Shown: positions 1-8,782, counted from the first letter of the stretch. The stretch: DNA of 64,000 bases from Maritimibacter sp. (GCA_017792445.1 CP051232.1:868001-932000), one strand, 5' to 3'. The notes: generated from the sequence alone by a model not told the origin. A program made the numbers and translations.

Positions 1-1
1 A

Positions 2-1498
2 GCCGCGCGGATGGAGCGGACCACCGTCGACGTCGCCAGCGCCGACGGACAGGTCGAGCTGCGCGCCACCGGGCAGGTCGTTCTGTTCGACGGGTTCCTG
101 AAGGTCTACGAAGAAGGACGCGACGACGCCGTCGTGGACGATGACGACAAGCGCCTGCCGCAGATCACCCAGGGCGAGAAGGCCGACAAGAAGACCATCA
201 CCCCCGAGCAGCACTTCACCCAGCCGCCGCCCCGCTATACCGAGGCCACGCTGGTCAAGAAGATGGAAGAGCTGGGGATCGGGCGGCCGTCGACCTATGC
301 CTCGATCGTCACGACCATCCAGGACCGCGGCTATGTGCGCAAGGACAAGAACCGGCTGATCCCCGAGGACAAGGGGCGGCTGGTGACGATCTTCCTGATC
401 AACTACTTCCGTAAATACGTCGGCTACGACTTCACCGCCGAGCTGGAAGGCGAGCTGGACGACATCACCAGCGGCGAGCGCGAGTGGAAGGACGTGCTGG
501 ACAAGTTCTGGCGCGACTTCAAAGCCCATATCGACGAAACCTCCGAGCTTCGGATCTCGGAGGTGCTGGACAAGATCGACGAGGTCTTGGCGCCGCATCT
601 CTATCCGCCGACCGAGGACGGCTCGGATCCGCGTGTCTGCCCGAACTGCGGCAATGGCCGGCTGTCGATGCGCACCGCGCGCTCGGGCGGCGCGTTCATC
701 GGCTGTTCGAACTATCCCGACTGCCGCTATACCCGTCCGTTCGGCCCGCCGGATGCCGAGGCCGAAGCCAGCGCGATCCCGCCCGAGGGCAAGCTTCTGG
801 GCGAGGACGAGGGCGACGAGATCCGCGTGTTCAAGGGCCGTTTCGGCCCCTTCGTGCAGCGCGGCGCGGCGACCAAGGAACAGCCGAAGCCGCCGCGCCA
901 GTCGGTGCCGAAAGAGTGGCCGCCGGAAGATGTGACGCTGGAACAGGCGGTGCGGCTGCTGGTGCTGCCGCGTCTTATCGGGCAACACCCCGAGGATGGC
1001 GTGAACGTCTGGGCCAACATCGGCCGCTACGGTCCCTACATCAAACACGCCGAGTCGACGTCGGACCGGGGCGGCACCAACGCCAACCTCGAAGAGATCG
1101 AAGAGGTCTGGACCGTCGGCATGAACCGCGCGGTGCAGCTTCTGGCTGAAAAGGTCGCCTCGCGCGGCGGGCGCGGCCGGGCGGCGGCGCCGGTGCGCGA
1201 ATTGGGCGACCACCCGGATGCGGGTGGCCCGGTGGCGATCTACAAGGGTAAATACGGGCCCTACGTGAAGTGGGAGAAGATCAACGCGACGATCCCCGAC
1301 ACGATCGAGCCCGAACAGCTGACCATGGAGCAGGCGGTCGAACTGATCGCGGAACGCGCCGCGAAAGCTGGCAAGAAAGCCCCGGCCAAGAAGAAGGCCG
1401 CCGCGAAGAAGAGCACGGCCAAGAAAACGACCGCGAAGAAAACCGCTGCGAAGAAACCGGCGGCCAAGACTTCGGCGTCAGAGACCGACAAAGACTGA
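2..1498 (+). CDS. topA: DNA topoisomerase I, C-terminal part (5' end outside window)
   Basis: Partial gene, open from the first bases of the window. The product relaxes negative supercoils by transient single-strand cleavage. The visible part has the conserved type IA segment LGIGRPSTYASIV, a zinc-finger module beginning CPNCGNGRLSMR and ending CSNYPDC, then three C-terminal GxxGPxxx repeats (GRFGPFVQ, GRYGPYIKH, GKYGPYVKW) and an Ala/Lys-rich basic tail of about 45 residues that probably binds DNA. The catalytic Tyr lies upstream of the window or near its edge and cannot be checked. A strong hairpin follows the stop codon. Identity is secure; only the N-terminal half is missing. Confidence 0.97.
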   Translation, partial: AARMERTTVDVASADGQVELRATGQVVLFDGFLKVYEEGRDDAVVDDDDKRLPQITQGEKADKKTITPEQHFTQPPPRYTEATLVKKMEELGIGRPSTYASIVTTIQDRGYVRKDKNRLIPEDKGRLVTIFLINYFRKYVGYDFTAELEGELDDITSGEREWKDVLDKFWRDFKAHIDETSELRISEVLDKIDEVLAPHLYPPTEDGSDPRVCPNCGNGRLSMRTARSGGAFIGCSNYPDCRYTRPFGPPDAEAEASAIPPEGKLLGEDEGDEIRVFKGRFGPFVQRGAATKEQPKPPRQSVPKEWPPEDVTLEQAVRLLVLPRLIGQHPEDGVNVWANIGRYGPYIKHAESTSDRGGTNANLEEIEEVWTVGMNRAVQLLAEKVASRGGRGRAAAPVRELGDHPDAGGPVAIYKGKYGPYVKWEKINATIPDTIEPEQLTMEQAVELIAERAAKAGKKAPAKKKAAAKKSTAKKTTAKKTAAKKPAAKTSASETDKD

Positions 1499-1500
1499 CA

Positions 1501-1544
1501 TTCGACGCGCCGGCGAGAAAACAGACGCCCGCCGGCGCGCCGAA
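1501..1544. terminator. strong hairpin after topA
   Basis: A perfect 10-bp stem, CGCGCCGGCG (1506-1515) pairing with CGCCGGCGCG (1530-1539), extended outward by TTCG/CGAA with one mismatch, around a 14-nt loop. It sits 3 nt after the topA stop. There is no T-run, so it may act as a Rho-assisted terminator or a 3'-end stabiliser. Confidence 0.55.
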
Positions 1545-1663
1545 GTGTGACTTTGCGGCCCTGATATTCAATATCAAGCATTCGTGAGTGGAAAGACCGG
1601 CGCATGGGGCGCAGGTAAGTCCAAAGACGCCCGGAACTCGACTCTCAACCGCAGGATTGATTC

Positions 1664-2224
1664 ATGCAGGACAGACACTTCAGCCGCCGGCAGGTGATCG
1701 CCGGTGCAGCCGCCGCCCTGATGCTGCCGGCCATCGCCCGCGCACAGGATGTGCTGACCGCGACGCGCAACGCCTCCAGCTGGCAGGCGCAGGACTGGCG
1801 CGACCATTTCGATGAACTCGGCAAGGGCTGCATCGTGTGCGACACGGTGAACCGTACGCTGCACTTCTGGTCCGGTGACGGCGAGACCTATAACGTCTAC
1901 CCGACATCCGTGCCGAAGACTGACGAACTGACCAAGCGCGGCTATACCGAGATCGTGCGCAAGAAGGTGGGCCCCAGCTGGACCCCGACCGCCAGCCAGA
2001 TGGAACGCTTCCCCGACTGGAAACCGGTCGCCGGCGGCGCGCCGGACAACCCGCTGGGCTCGCATGCTCTGTACCTTAGCTGGCCTGCTTACCTGATCCA
2101 CGGCACACACGACACGCGCAAGATCGGACGTCCGTCGTCCGACGGCTGCATCGGCCTGTACAACGAGATGATCGTCGACCTGTTCGGCAAGGCCGAGGTC
2201 GGCACGCAAGTGCGGCTTATCTGA
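1664..2224 (+). CDS. L,D-transpeptidase (YkuD fold), Tat-exported
   Basis: A 186-residue protein that probably cross-links peptidoglycan (3-3 linkages) or attaches proteins to it in the periplasm. The N-terminus has a twin-arginine signal (SRRQVIAG, hydrophobic stretch, cleavage near AIARA-QD). The C-terminal half carries the YkuD signature HGT...GRPSSDGCIGL, with catalytic His146 and Cys162. No separate peptidoglycan-binding or LysM domain is visible, so this is a minimal single-domain enzyme as is common in Rhodobacterales. It stands alone between topA and the CoA-transferase gene and is followed by a hairpin. Family is secure; the exact substrate is unknown. Confidence 0.9.
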   Translation: MQDRHFSRRQVIAGAAAALMLPAIARAQDVLTATRNASSWQAQDWRDHFDELGKGCIVCDTVNRTLHFWSGDGETYNVYPTSVPKTDELTKRGYTEIVRKKVGPSWTPTASQMERFPDWKPVAGGAPDNPLGSHALYLSWPAYLIHGTHDTRKIGRPSSDGCIGLYNEMIVDLFGKAEVGTQVRLI

Positions 2225-2255
2225 TCGCAACCGACTGTCCCGAAGGCAGATTTCC

Positions 2256-2284
2256 GAAGGCGGCGCCCGCAAGGGGCCGCCTTC
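2256..2284 (+). terminator. hairpin after the L,D-transpeptidase
   Basis: A 9-bp perfect stem, GAAGGCGGC (2256-2264) with GCCGCCTTC (2276-2284), separates the transpeptidase gene from the CoA-transferase gene. Only a poor T-run (GTTGACT) follows. Confidence 0.5.
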
Positions 2285-2346
2285 GTTGACTCTCGGCACG
2301 GGCCACGCCAAAACCAAGGCGACCACCGTGCGGAGGGGAAGTGTTC

Positions 2347-3042
<696 letters not shown>

Positions 3043-3051
3043 CGCGCGGAT

Positions 3052-3070
3052 CGCCGCCCCCGGGGCGGCG
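3052..3070 (+). terminator. hairpin between scoA and the LOV kinase gene
   Basis: The stem CGCCGCCCC/GGGGCGGCG (9 bp, one-base loop if fully paired, 3-4 nt in practice) is followed by GTCTTTC. It lies 10 nt after the scoA stop and could end or attenuate scoA transcription before the kinase gene. Confidence 0.6.
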
Positions 3071-3197
3071 GTCTTTCGCCGAACCGACTTCCCGCGTCTC
3101 ACGCAAGGCGCGGGAAATGTTACGACCCCTCACATTTTTGAAATAGATGCCGCTTTGCAGCGTCGACAGCCTTGAAAACAAGGCTGGAAAAGCGGAA

Positions 3198-4268
3198 ATG
3201 GCTGACGGGCGATATCACTTTGGACAGGATCATGACACAGCAGTGCCGATGGACAAGGAACCTATTCTAAACACTCTTCCGGATAGCGAAGCGTTTCGCA
3301 TACTCGCCGAATCTCCGATTTCAATGGTCCTTACGGACCCAAATCTGCCGGACAATCCCATTGTCTACGTCAATCGCGCGTTCGAGCGGGTGACGGGTTT
3401 CGGCGCGAGTTCGGCCATCGGTCGCAACTGTCGTTTCCTGCAGGGTGACGAAACGGACGAGGATGACATCCAGCGCATCCGCGATGCCCTGAAGACCGAA
3501 ACCGAGACGACGATCGACATCGTGAACTACCGCGCCGACGGCGTGCAGTTCCTCAACCGCCTGCTGCTGACCCCGGTGTACGACACCGAGGGCAAGCTGA
3601 GCCATTTTCTGGGGATCCAGAAGGCGCTGAGCGACAACGAGGCGCGCAACTCGGCCAATGTCACGCAGCAGGCGCTTCGCGAACTGAAGCACCGGGTGAA
3701 AAACCACCTTGCGATGATCGTGAGCATGATCCGCCTGCAGGGCCGCACCGCGCCCGACCCCGCGCCGACGCAATCGCTGGCGCGACGCGTCGAGTCGCTG
3801 CTGTTGCTGTACGAGGAACTGAGCGAGCCCACGGTCTCGCGCCGCACCGGCAACGTGTCGCTGGGGTCGTACCTGTCGCGGCTGGTCAGCACGACTGCGC
3901 ATCTCGACGGGCGCGCGGGCGTCCGCGTGAACTCGCAGATCGAGGATGCGACCTGCAGTTCAGAGGTCGCCGCCAAGATCGGCCTGCTGCTGTCCGAAAT
4001 CATGACGAATGCGCTGCAGCACGCGTTCGAGGGGCGGACAGAGGGCGTGCTGAACGTCTCGATGATCCCGCTTGGCTCGACCGCGATCGAGGTTACGGTG
4101 ACGGACAACGGAACCGGATTCACCGATGGCGTCGAATGGCCGACCACCAAGTCGGTCGGCGGTCGGGTGGTGCTGGGCCTAATGATGGAACTCGAGGCCG
4201 AACGGGACGTGACATCCGGCGATAAAGGCACGACAATCCGCCTGAAGATTCCGATCGAGACCCTATAG
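3198..4268 (+). CDS. LOV-domain blue-light sensor histidine kinase (HWE/HisKA_2 type)
   Basis: About 356 residues from the ATG at 3198 (GGAAAAGCGGAA upstream; ATGs at 3147 and 3249 are also possible). The N-terminal half is a PAS/LOV domain with the canonical flavin-adduct motif GRNCRFLQG (Cys78), followed by the usual N/Q-containing strands ([20 protein letters not shown]). After a short helix comes a HisKA_2/HWE phosphoacceptor motif, [14 protein letters not shown] (His165), then an HATPase domain with the N-box ([12 protein letters not shown]) and DNGTGF. No membrane segment is present, so it is cytosolic. In the family, light forms a Cys-FMN adduct that controls autophosphorylation. No response regulator is adjacent. 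The next gene, scoB, begins 19 nt downstream, implying cotranscription. Confidence 0.9.
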   Translation: MADGRYHFGQDHDTAVPMDKEPILNTLPDSEAFRILAESPISMVLTDPNLPDNPIVYVNRAFERVTGFGASSAIGRNCRFLQGDETDEDDIQRIRDALKTETETTIDIVNYRADGVQFLNRLLLTPVYDTEGKLSHFLGIQKALSDNEARNSANVTQQALRELKHRVKNHLAMIVSMIRLQGRTAPDPAPTQSLARRVESLLLLYEELSEPTVSRRTGNVSLGSYLSRLVSTTAHLDGRAGVRVNSQIEDATCSSEVAAKIGLLLSEIMTNALQHAFEGRTEGVLNVSMIPLGSTAIEVTVTDNGTGFTDGVEWPTTKSVGGRVVLGLMMELEAERDVTSGDKGTTIRLKIPIETL

Positions 4269-4287
4269 GACCGAGGAGACAGCAGGG

Positions 4288-4914
4288 ATGGCCTGGGACA
4301 GAAACCAGATGGCCGAGCGCGCCGCGCAAGAGCTTGAAGACGGCATGTACGTGAACCTCGGGATCGGGATTCCGACCCTTGTAGCGAACTACATCCCGGA
4401 CGGCGTGGACGTGACGCTGCAGTCCGAGAACGGCATGCTGGGCATCGGTCCCTTCCCCACCGAAGACGCGGTGGACGCCGACCTGATCAACGCTGGCAAG
4501 CAGACGGTGACCGAGCTGGAGCGGACGAGCTATTTCGACAGCTCGACCAGCTTCGGCATGATCCGCGGCGGCAAGATCGCGATGGCGATCCTTGGGGCGA
4601 TGGAAGTGGCCGAGAACGGCGACCTTGCGAACTGGATGATCCCCGGCAAGCTGGTCAAGGGCATGGGCGGCGCGATGGATCTGGTCGCAGGCGTCAAGCG
4701 CGTGGTCGTGGTCATGGACCACACCAACAAGGCGGGAGAGTCCAAGGTTCTCAAGGAATGCACCCTGCCGCTGACCGGCACCGGCGTCGTGGACCGGATC
4801 ATCACCAACCTTGGCGTGCTGGACGTGGTCGAGGGCGGCTTGAAGATCGTCGAACTTGCGCCGGGTGTCAGCGCTGACGAAGTGATGGAAAAGACAGAAG
4901 CCGCGATCGTGTGA
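4288..4914 (+). CDS. scoB: 3-oxoacid CoA-transferase subunit B
   Basis: A 208-residue beta subunit of the CoA-transferase whose alpha subunit is at 2347-3042. The catalytic glutamate lies in the motif [12 protein letters not shown], where it forms the glutamyl-CoA thioester. The start has GAGGAGACAG upstream. The gene begins 19 nt after the LOV kinase and is followed by a symmetrical rho-independent terminator. Its expression therefore probably depends on the kinase promoter, on readthrough from scoA, or both. Confidence 0.94.
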   Translation: MAWDRNQMAERAAQELEDGMYVNLGIGIPTLVANYIPDGVDVTLQSENGMLGIGPFPTEDAVDADLINAGKQTVTELERTSYFDSSTSFGMIRGGKIAMAILGAMEVAENGDLANWMIPGKLVKGMGGAMDLVAGVKRVVVVMDHTNKAGESKVLKECTLPLTGTGVVDRIITNLGVLDVVEGGLKIVELAPGVSADEVMEKTEAAIV

Positions 4915-4937
4915 CGCGGCTTCTGGCTATCGTATTG

Positions 4938-4965
4938 AAAGGGGGCCGCCGGCCCCCTTTTCTTT
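4938..4965. terminator. bidirectional rho-independent terminator
   Basis: A perfect stem, AAAGGGGGCC with GGCCCCCTTT, with loop GCC and TTTTCTTTT after it. It lies between scoB (+) and the first small exported-protein gene (-), and the A-run on the other side lets it serve both strands. Confidence 0.85.
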
Positions 4966-4977
4966 TGCCGCCGCGGA

Positions 4978-5229
4978 TTACTCGGCGTCGATGACGAGGA
5001 ACTCGCGCACGGCTTGCTGGTTCACCGGAGCGGTCTGCTCGAGATCGAAGTTGCCAAGGTAGACGCGGCCTTCGTTGCCCGACTTGCCCTGGGCGCCTTT
5101 CAGAACCACCAGTTCGGCGGTCGAGTATTCGCCCGGCTGAACGCCGAGGCTTTTGGCGAGCTGAGCGTTGTCGGCCAGTGCGGGACCAGCGACGGCGAGG
5201 GCGAGAACGGCTGCGATTGCGGTTTTCAT
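4978..5229 (-). CDS. small exported protein, paralog 1 of 3
   Basis: An 83-residue protein of unknown function. An N-terminal signal peptide (MKTAIAAVLALAVAGPALA) is followed by a mature part of about 64 residues. The start at 5229 is set by AGGAAG upstream and by alignment with its two neighbours. The mature part shares with them the pattern QLA(K/R)SLGV(E/Q)PG(E/Q)Y, LVxLK and GNExRVxL. There are no cysteines. This copy is the most divergent of the three and has the longest C-terminus. A promoter-like TTGAAG/TACATC pair with the motif TGTGCATTGA lies about 75 nt upstream of the start. Confidence 0.75.
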   Translation of the reverse strand: MKTAIAAVLALAVAGPALADNAQLAKSLGVQPGEYSTAELVVLKGAQGKSGNEGRVYLGNFDLEQTAPVNQQAVREFLVIDAE

Positions 5230-5301
5230 GGTGATCTTCCTTTTCATTTCTGTGGCGGCTCTTGCCGCTGATGAGTGGGATGTATGGGGCGCTTTCTGAC
5301 C

Positions 5302-5353
5302 TTCAATGCACATTTACCTCACGTTAGACGAATGACTGTGCACTGAAGCACAT
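5302..5353 (-). promoter_or_regulatory. conserved upstream element of paralog 1
   Basis: Read on the minus strand, ATGTGCATTGAAGG (around 5301-5313) provides a TTGAAG -35-like box, followed 16 nt later by TACATC. Further upstream are TGTGCAC (5337-5343) and GCACAT (5348-5353). The same TGTGCATTGA word precedes both paralogs at nearly the same distance from the start, so it is probably a promoter plus operator. Confidence 0.55.
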
Positions 5354-5394
5354 ATATAACGATCCAAACGCACCGACGGAAATTGAAGGCAAAG

Positions 5395-5423
5395 AAAAGG
5401 GGTCCGTAATGGACCCCTTTTTT
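5395..5423 (-). terminator. rho-independent terminator of paralog 2
   Basis: The stem AAAAGGGGTCC/GGACCCCTTTT with loop GTAAT. On the minus strand it is followed by TTTTCTTT, correctly placed 20 nt after the stop codon of the gene ending at 5444. Confidence 0.85.
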
Positions 5424-5443
5424 GATCGCCCTGAAGCGGTCGA

Positions 5444-5695
5444 TCAGTCGGCTTCTGCCGCCGAACGGAACGCGTCGATCGCGACCGGGTTCTGCGTCGA
5501 GCGCGACGCGTCTTCCAGGTTGTTCAGGTACACACGGCCTTCGTTGCCGTCTTCCGAAGCTGCGCCTTTCAGCACGACAAGCTCTTCCAGGGTGTACTGG
5601 CCGGGCTCGACCCCAAGGCTGCGGGCCAGTTGGTCGTTGGCCAGAACGGGCGAAGCGGCGGTCAGGGCGAGGGCGGCTGCGATGATGGTTTTCAT
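5444..5695 (-). CDS. small exported protein, paralog 2 of 3
   Basis: An 83-residue protein of unknown function, with signal peptide MKTIIAAALALTAASPVLA and a short acidic mature domain. It is near-identical to paralog 3 through the first 45 residues (NDQLARSLGVEPGQYTLE then a Leu/Val-rich turn) and diverges at the C-terminus. It has its own promoter motif and its own terminator, so it forms a monocistronic unit. No cysteine or known metal-binding motif is seen. The start is fixed by the conserved MKTIIAA N-terminus. Confidence 0.75.
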   Translation of the reverse strand: MKTIIAAALALTAASPVLANDQLARSLGVEPGQYTLEELVVLKGAASEDGNEGRVYLNNLEDASRSTQNPVAIDAFRSAAEAD

Positions 5696-5773
5696 GTCTA
5701 GTCTCTTTCTTTCAGGTTCAGGTTCGCGGGTTGTGCCCGCTGTGGGATGGAATTTATGGAGGCTTTTCGGTTC

Positions 5774-5826
5774 TTCAATGCACACCAGATGTAATTTTGA
5801 TTACGTTTTGTTTATTGATGCACATT
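5774..5826 (-). promoter_or_regulatory. conserved upstream element of paralog 2
   Basis: On the minus strand, TGTGCATTGAAG (5774-5785) gives a TTGAAG box with TAAATT 16 nt downstream. A second copy of the word, ATGTGCATCAA, lies at about 5815-5825. It is placed 79 nt before the start codon, like the elements of the other two copies. Confidence 0.55.
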
Positions 5827-5913
5827 CTGCATAAGCGTTATGAGCCAATGCCATGAATTGCCGGGTGGAAGTGGTGATTGTCCGCCCTTGTCGGGCCTCC
5901 TGTCAGGGTTTGA

Positions 5914-6141
5914 TTACTGAAGCGCGGTCGGGACCTGCACCGAGCGGGTCGATTGCTCGGCAAGGTTTTCCAGGTTCACGCGGGCATCGTTGCCCGACTC
6001 GTCCTGAGCGGCCTTGATTGCGACGAGTTGTTCCAGCGTGTACTGGCCGGGCTCGACGCCGAGGCTGCGGGCAAGCTGGTCGTTGGCCAGGACCGGCGAT
6101 GCGACGGTTAGCGCCAACGCGGCTGCGATGATGGTTTTCAT
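5914..6141 (-). CDS. small exported protein, paralog 3 of 3
   Basis: A 75-residue protein of unknown function, with signal peptide MKTIIAAALALTVASPVLA and a mature part of about 56 residues beginning NDQLARSLGVEPGQY. It is the closest relative of paralog 2 but has a shorter, different C-terminus ending VPTALQ. AAGGAGAC lies just upstream of the ATG. The tandem arrangement on one strand with separate promoters suggests local gene duplication. No clear terminator follows; only a short GCCC/GGGC stem near 5882-5896 is seen. Confidence 0.75.
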   Translation of the reverse strand: MKTIIAAALALTVASPVLANDQLARSLGVEPGQYTLEQLVAIKAAQDESGNDARVNLENLAEQSTRSVQVPTALQ

Positions 6142-6216
6142 TTTCTGTCTCCTTGATCGTTCTGGCGGCTGTGTGTCGCCGTCTGTGAGGACGATTTAGG
6201 CGCAGCGTGTCGCGCC

Positions 6217-6267
6217 ATCAATGCACATGACTGGAACCAATTCGTGATCGGGGTGCGCATGTGCACA
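6217..6267 (-). promoter_or_regulatory. conserved upstream element of paralog 3
   Basis: On the minus strand, TGTGCATTGATG (6216-6227) gives a TTGATG box with TAAATC 17 nt downstream. The palindrome TGTGCACA lies at 6260-6267. It matches the arrangement before paralogs 1 and 2. The rest of the 6142-6435 gap holds the divergent start region of the DprE1-like gene, in which I see no clear promoter. Confidence 0.5.
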
Positions 6268-6435
6268 CATCATCCGCAGGAATGCGTAAGAGACCGCCCG
6301 GACCGGCATGCGGCGATGCTTCCAGTGTTCGCATTGTAGAAACAGGTCCATAGTTTCGCCCAAGTTTGTATCTAGATGCCGTTGCACGAGCGACGGACAG
6401 AGCCCCGGCTGCAAGGGGCCGCACGAAGGAAAGAC

Positions 6436-7746
6436 ATGCGCTGGAAAACCGCTGAATATCATGGCTGGGGCCGCGCCCTGCGGGCCGAGGGACAACTGGC
6501 GCGCCCCGAACGCCGCGCCGCTCTCGATGCGCTTATGCGTGAAGAACCCGCCCCGGCGATCGGGATGCGCCGGTCCTACGGCGACGCCTGCCTGAACACC
6601 GGCGGACGCGCCGTCGACATGACCCGGCTGGACAAGCTCCTTGCTTTCGATGCCGAACAGGGCCTGCTGACCGTCGAGGCCGGCGTCACACTGGGCGAGA
6701 TCGTCGATACGCTGGGCCCCAAGGGCTGGATCCCGATGGTCCTGCCCGGCACCGGCTTTGCCACCGTGGGCGGCGCCATCGGCAATGACGTCCACGGCAA
6801 AAACCACCACCACGACGGCAGCTTCTGCCAGCACGTCACCGAACTGACGCTGATCGCGCCGGACGGCACGGCGCAGACCGTGAAGCCCGATACGCCCCTG
6901 TTCCGCGCCACCGCTGGCGGGCTTGGGCAGACGGGAGTGATCGCCTCGGCACAGCTTCGGATGCGCAGGATCAAGGGCGACGTGATGACCGTCACGGAAC
7001 GCCGCGCGCCCGATTTCGACGCCTTCCGCGCCTTGCTGGACGAAAGCCACGCCAGCTACACGGTCGGCTGGATCGACACGACCGCCACCGGCGCCCGGCT
7101 TGGCCGTGGCATTCTGGAAGAAGGCGAGACCATCGCCGGCCTCGTTCCGCCAAAGAAGCCGTCGAAAACCGTGCCCTTGGACGCGCCGGGCTTCGCGCTG
7201 TCTTCCCCTGTGGTGCGCATGTTCAACCGCGCCTATTACGCCCGCGTCCCCAAGCGCGGGCGCACCGTGGTCAAGCCGCTCGACAACTTCTTCTTCCCGC
7301 TCGACAAGATCCACGACTGGAACCGGCTGTACGGCAAGCGCGGCTTCCACCAGTTCCAGTGCGTCGTGCCGCTGACCGCCGTCGAGGTGATCCGCGACAT
7401 GCTGGGCCGCGTCGCGGTGTCGGGCCTTGCCTCGCCGCTGGCGGTGCTCAAACGCACCGGGCCGGGCCGCGCGGGACACCTGAGTTTCCCGATGGAAGGC
7501 TATACGCTGGCCTGCGACCTGCGCGCGCGTCCCGACGCGGTCAAGCTTATCCAGCGGCTCGAGGCGCAGACGGCGGATGCGGGCGGGCGGATCTATTTCG
7601 CGAAGGATGCTTTGTGCTCGGCGGACCGAATTCCGCAGATGTATCCGGAACTTGAAGAATGGCGGGCCGAGGTGGCGAAGATCGACCCCGACGGCGTGCT
7701 GAAGACCGACCTCGTGCGTCGGCTGAGCTTGCGGAGTGCGGCATGA
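6436..7746 (+). CDS. FAD-binding oxidoreductase, DprE1-like
   Basis: A 436-residue flavoprotein similar over its whole length to mycobacterial DprE1 (decaprenylphosphoryl-ribose 2'-oxidase). The PCMH-type FAD domain is seen in RSYGDACLNTGGR, LPGTGFATVGGAIGNDVHGKNHH (about residues 104-125) and the C-terminal D-arabinono-lactone oxidase region with LSFPMEGYTL. The position equivalent to the benzothiazinone-target Cys387 of M. tuberculosis appears to be Ala359, with Cys360 next to it. The start at 6436 has AAGGAAAG upstream; an earlier ATG at 6376 has no such site. It overlaps the next gene by ATGA. Together the two would epimerise a lipid-linked sugar through a 2-keto intermediate; the substrate here is unknown. 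Confidence 0.85.
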   Translation: MRWKTAEYHGWGRALRAEGQLARPERRAALDALMREEPAPAIGMRRSYGDACLNTGGRAVDMTRLDKLLAFDAEQGLLTVEAGVTLGEIVDTLGPKGWIPMVLPGTGFATVGGAIGNDVHGKNHHHDGSFCQHVTELTLIAPDGTAQTVKPDTPLFRATAGGLGQTGVIASAQLRMRRIKGDVMTVTERRAPDFDAFRALLDESHASYTVGWIDTTATGARLGRGILEEGETIAGLVPPKKPSKTVPLDAPGFALSSPVVRMFNRAYYARVPKRGRTVVKPLDNFFFPLDKIHDWNRLYGKRGFHQFQCVVPLTAVEVIRDMLGRVAVSGLASPLAVLKRTGPGRAGHLSFPMEGYTLACDLRARPDAVKLIQRLEAQTADAGGRIYFAKDALCSADRIPQMYPELEEWRAEVAKIDPDGVLKTDLVRRLSLRSAA

Positions 7747-8480
7747 CCGAGACCTGGATCCTACTTGGCGCAACCTCTTCGATGGCGCGCGCGCTGGCAC
7801 GGGCCGTGGCCGAACGCGGCGACAGCGTGATCCTTGCCGGCCGCGACATGGCCGAGCTCGAGGCGATGGCCAACGACGCCCGTCTGCGCGGCGCGAAGCT
7901 TGCCGAGGCGGCGCTGTTCGACGCCCGCGACCCCGGCACTTTCGGCCCCCTGATCGCCCGCGCCGAGGCGCTGGAAGGCACGATCAACGCAGCCGTCTTC
8001 GTGGGCTCGATGCCCGAACAGGCGCAGATCGACTCCGACCCTTCCCTGGTCGACGGCACCGTGACCGACAGCTTCACCGGCCCTGCCCGCCTTCTGACGA
8101 TGCTGGCCCCCGTGATGGAAGCGCGTGGCAAGGGCACCGTCGTCGGCGTCGGCTCGGTCGCGGGCGACCGCGGGCGGCTTGGCAACTATGTCTACGGCGC
8201 CGCGAAGGCGGGTTTCGCGACTTACCTGTCGGGCTTGCGCAACCGGCTGACCCGCTCGGGTTGCCACGTGGTCACCGTGAAGCCCGGGTTCGTCGACACG
8301 GCAATGACGTGGGGCATCGAAGGCATGTTCCTTGTCGCGCCGCCCGAGAAGGTCGCTGCCGACATCCTCAAAGCGGTCCGCAAGAAGAAGAACGTGATCT
8401 ATACGCCGTTCTTCTGGCGCTACATCATGCTGATCATCCGCTCCGTCCCCGAGCCGATTTTCAAAAAGCTGTCCATCTGA
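7743..8480 (+). CDS. short-chain dehydrogenase, DprE2-like
   Basis: A 245-residue SDR reductase. The N-terminal NAD(P) motif is TWILLGATSSMARALA, an SDR variant of GxxxGxG, and the active site is seen as GVGSVAG followed by YGAAK (Tyr-Lys). It begins inside the stop codon of the DprE1-like oxidase (ATGA), so the two are translationally coupled, as expected for the oxidase and reductase halves of one epimerase. A hydrophobic C-terminal helix (YIMLIIRSVPEPIF) may peripherally attach it to the membrane, where the lipid-linked substrate would be. Family secure; pairing inferred from order and overlap. Confidence 0.85.
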   Translation: MTETWILLGATSSMARALARAVAERGDSVILAGRDMAELEAMANDARLRGAKLAEAALFDARDPGTFGPLIARAEALEGTINAAVFVGSMPEQAQIDSDPSLVDGTVTDSFTGPARLLTMLAPVMEARGKGTVVGVGSVAGDRGRLGNYVYGAAKAGFATYLSGLRNRLTRSGCHVVTVKPGFVDTAMTWGIEGMFLVAPPEKVAADILKAVRKKKNVIYTPFFWRYIMLIIRSVPEPIFKKLSI

Positions 8481-8506
8481 CACGGGCACTGACGGGCGGC
8501 AGTTCA

Positions 8507-8532
8507 GGAACAGCCGCCCGGTTTCCGGCGTT
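8507..8532 (+). promoter_or_regulatory. ECF-type promoter motif upstream of DUF1328 gene
   Basis: GGAAC (8507-8511), a 17-nt spacer, then CGTT (8529-8532). This matches the GGAAC-N16/17-CGTT pattern of alphaproteobacterial EcfG-type promoters and leaves a leader of about 45 nt before the ATG at 8583. Confidence 0.5.
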
Positions 8533-8582
8533 GTCGCTTCAAATGCCGCGCATTTCGCGCGCCAAACGAAGGACGACAACAC

Positions 8583-8744
8583 ATGCTTTCCTGGATTCTC
8601 ATCCTCCTCGCCGTGGCCGCCGTGGCCGGTCTTCTTGGCTTCGGCCGCCTATCCGGCCTTGCGCTGTCCGGCGCGAAACTTCTGATCCTTGTGGTTCTGG
8701 TGCTGTTCCTGCTGGTCCTGTTCGGCGTCATCGCAATCGCCTGA
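8583..8744 (+). CDS. DUF1328/UPF0391 small membrane protein
   Basis: A 53-residue, almost wholly hydrophobic peptide with two predicted membrane helices (MLSWILILLAVAAVAGLLGF and KLLILVVLVLFLLVLFGVIA) around a Gly/Ser turn. It matches the short DUF1328 family, whose members are often stress-induced and of unknown function. AAGGACGAC lies 7-9 nt before the ATG. It sits between the DprE2-like gene and trmD, preceded by an ECF-like promoter motif. Role not known. Confidence 0.8.
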   Translation: MLSWILILLAVAAVAGLLGFGRLSGLALSGAKLLILVVLVLFLLVLFGVIAIA

Positions 8745-8782
8745 CCTCTGGCATCCGCCACGATTTCCGCTATTGAGCGGCC

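Noticed and set aside
1342-1495. Tandem-looking Lys/Ala codon repeats near the topA 3' end
   Set aside because: This is the low-complexity basic tail common to topoisomerase I of this group and not a separate repeat element.
3118-3146. Possible ECF promoter before the LOV kinase
   Set aside because: GGGAAATGTTACGA resembles a -35/-10 pair only loosely and the spacing does not fit EcfG or RpoE patterns.
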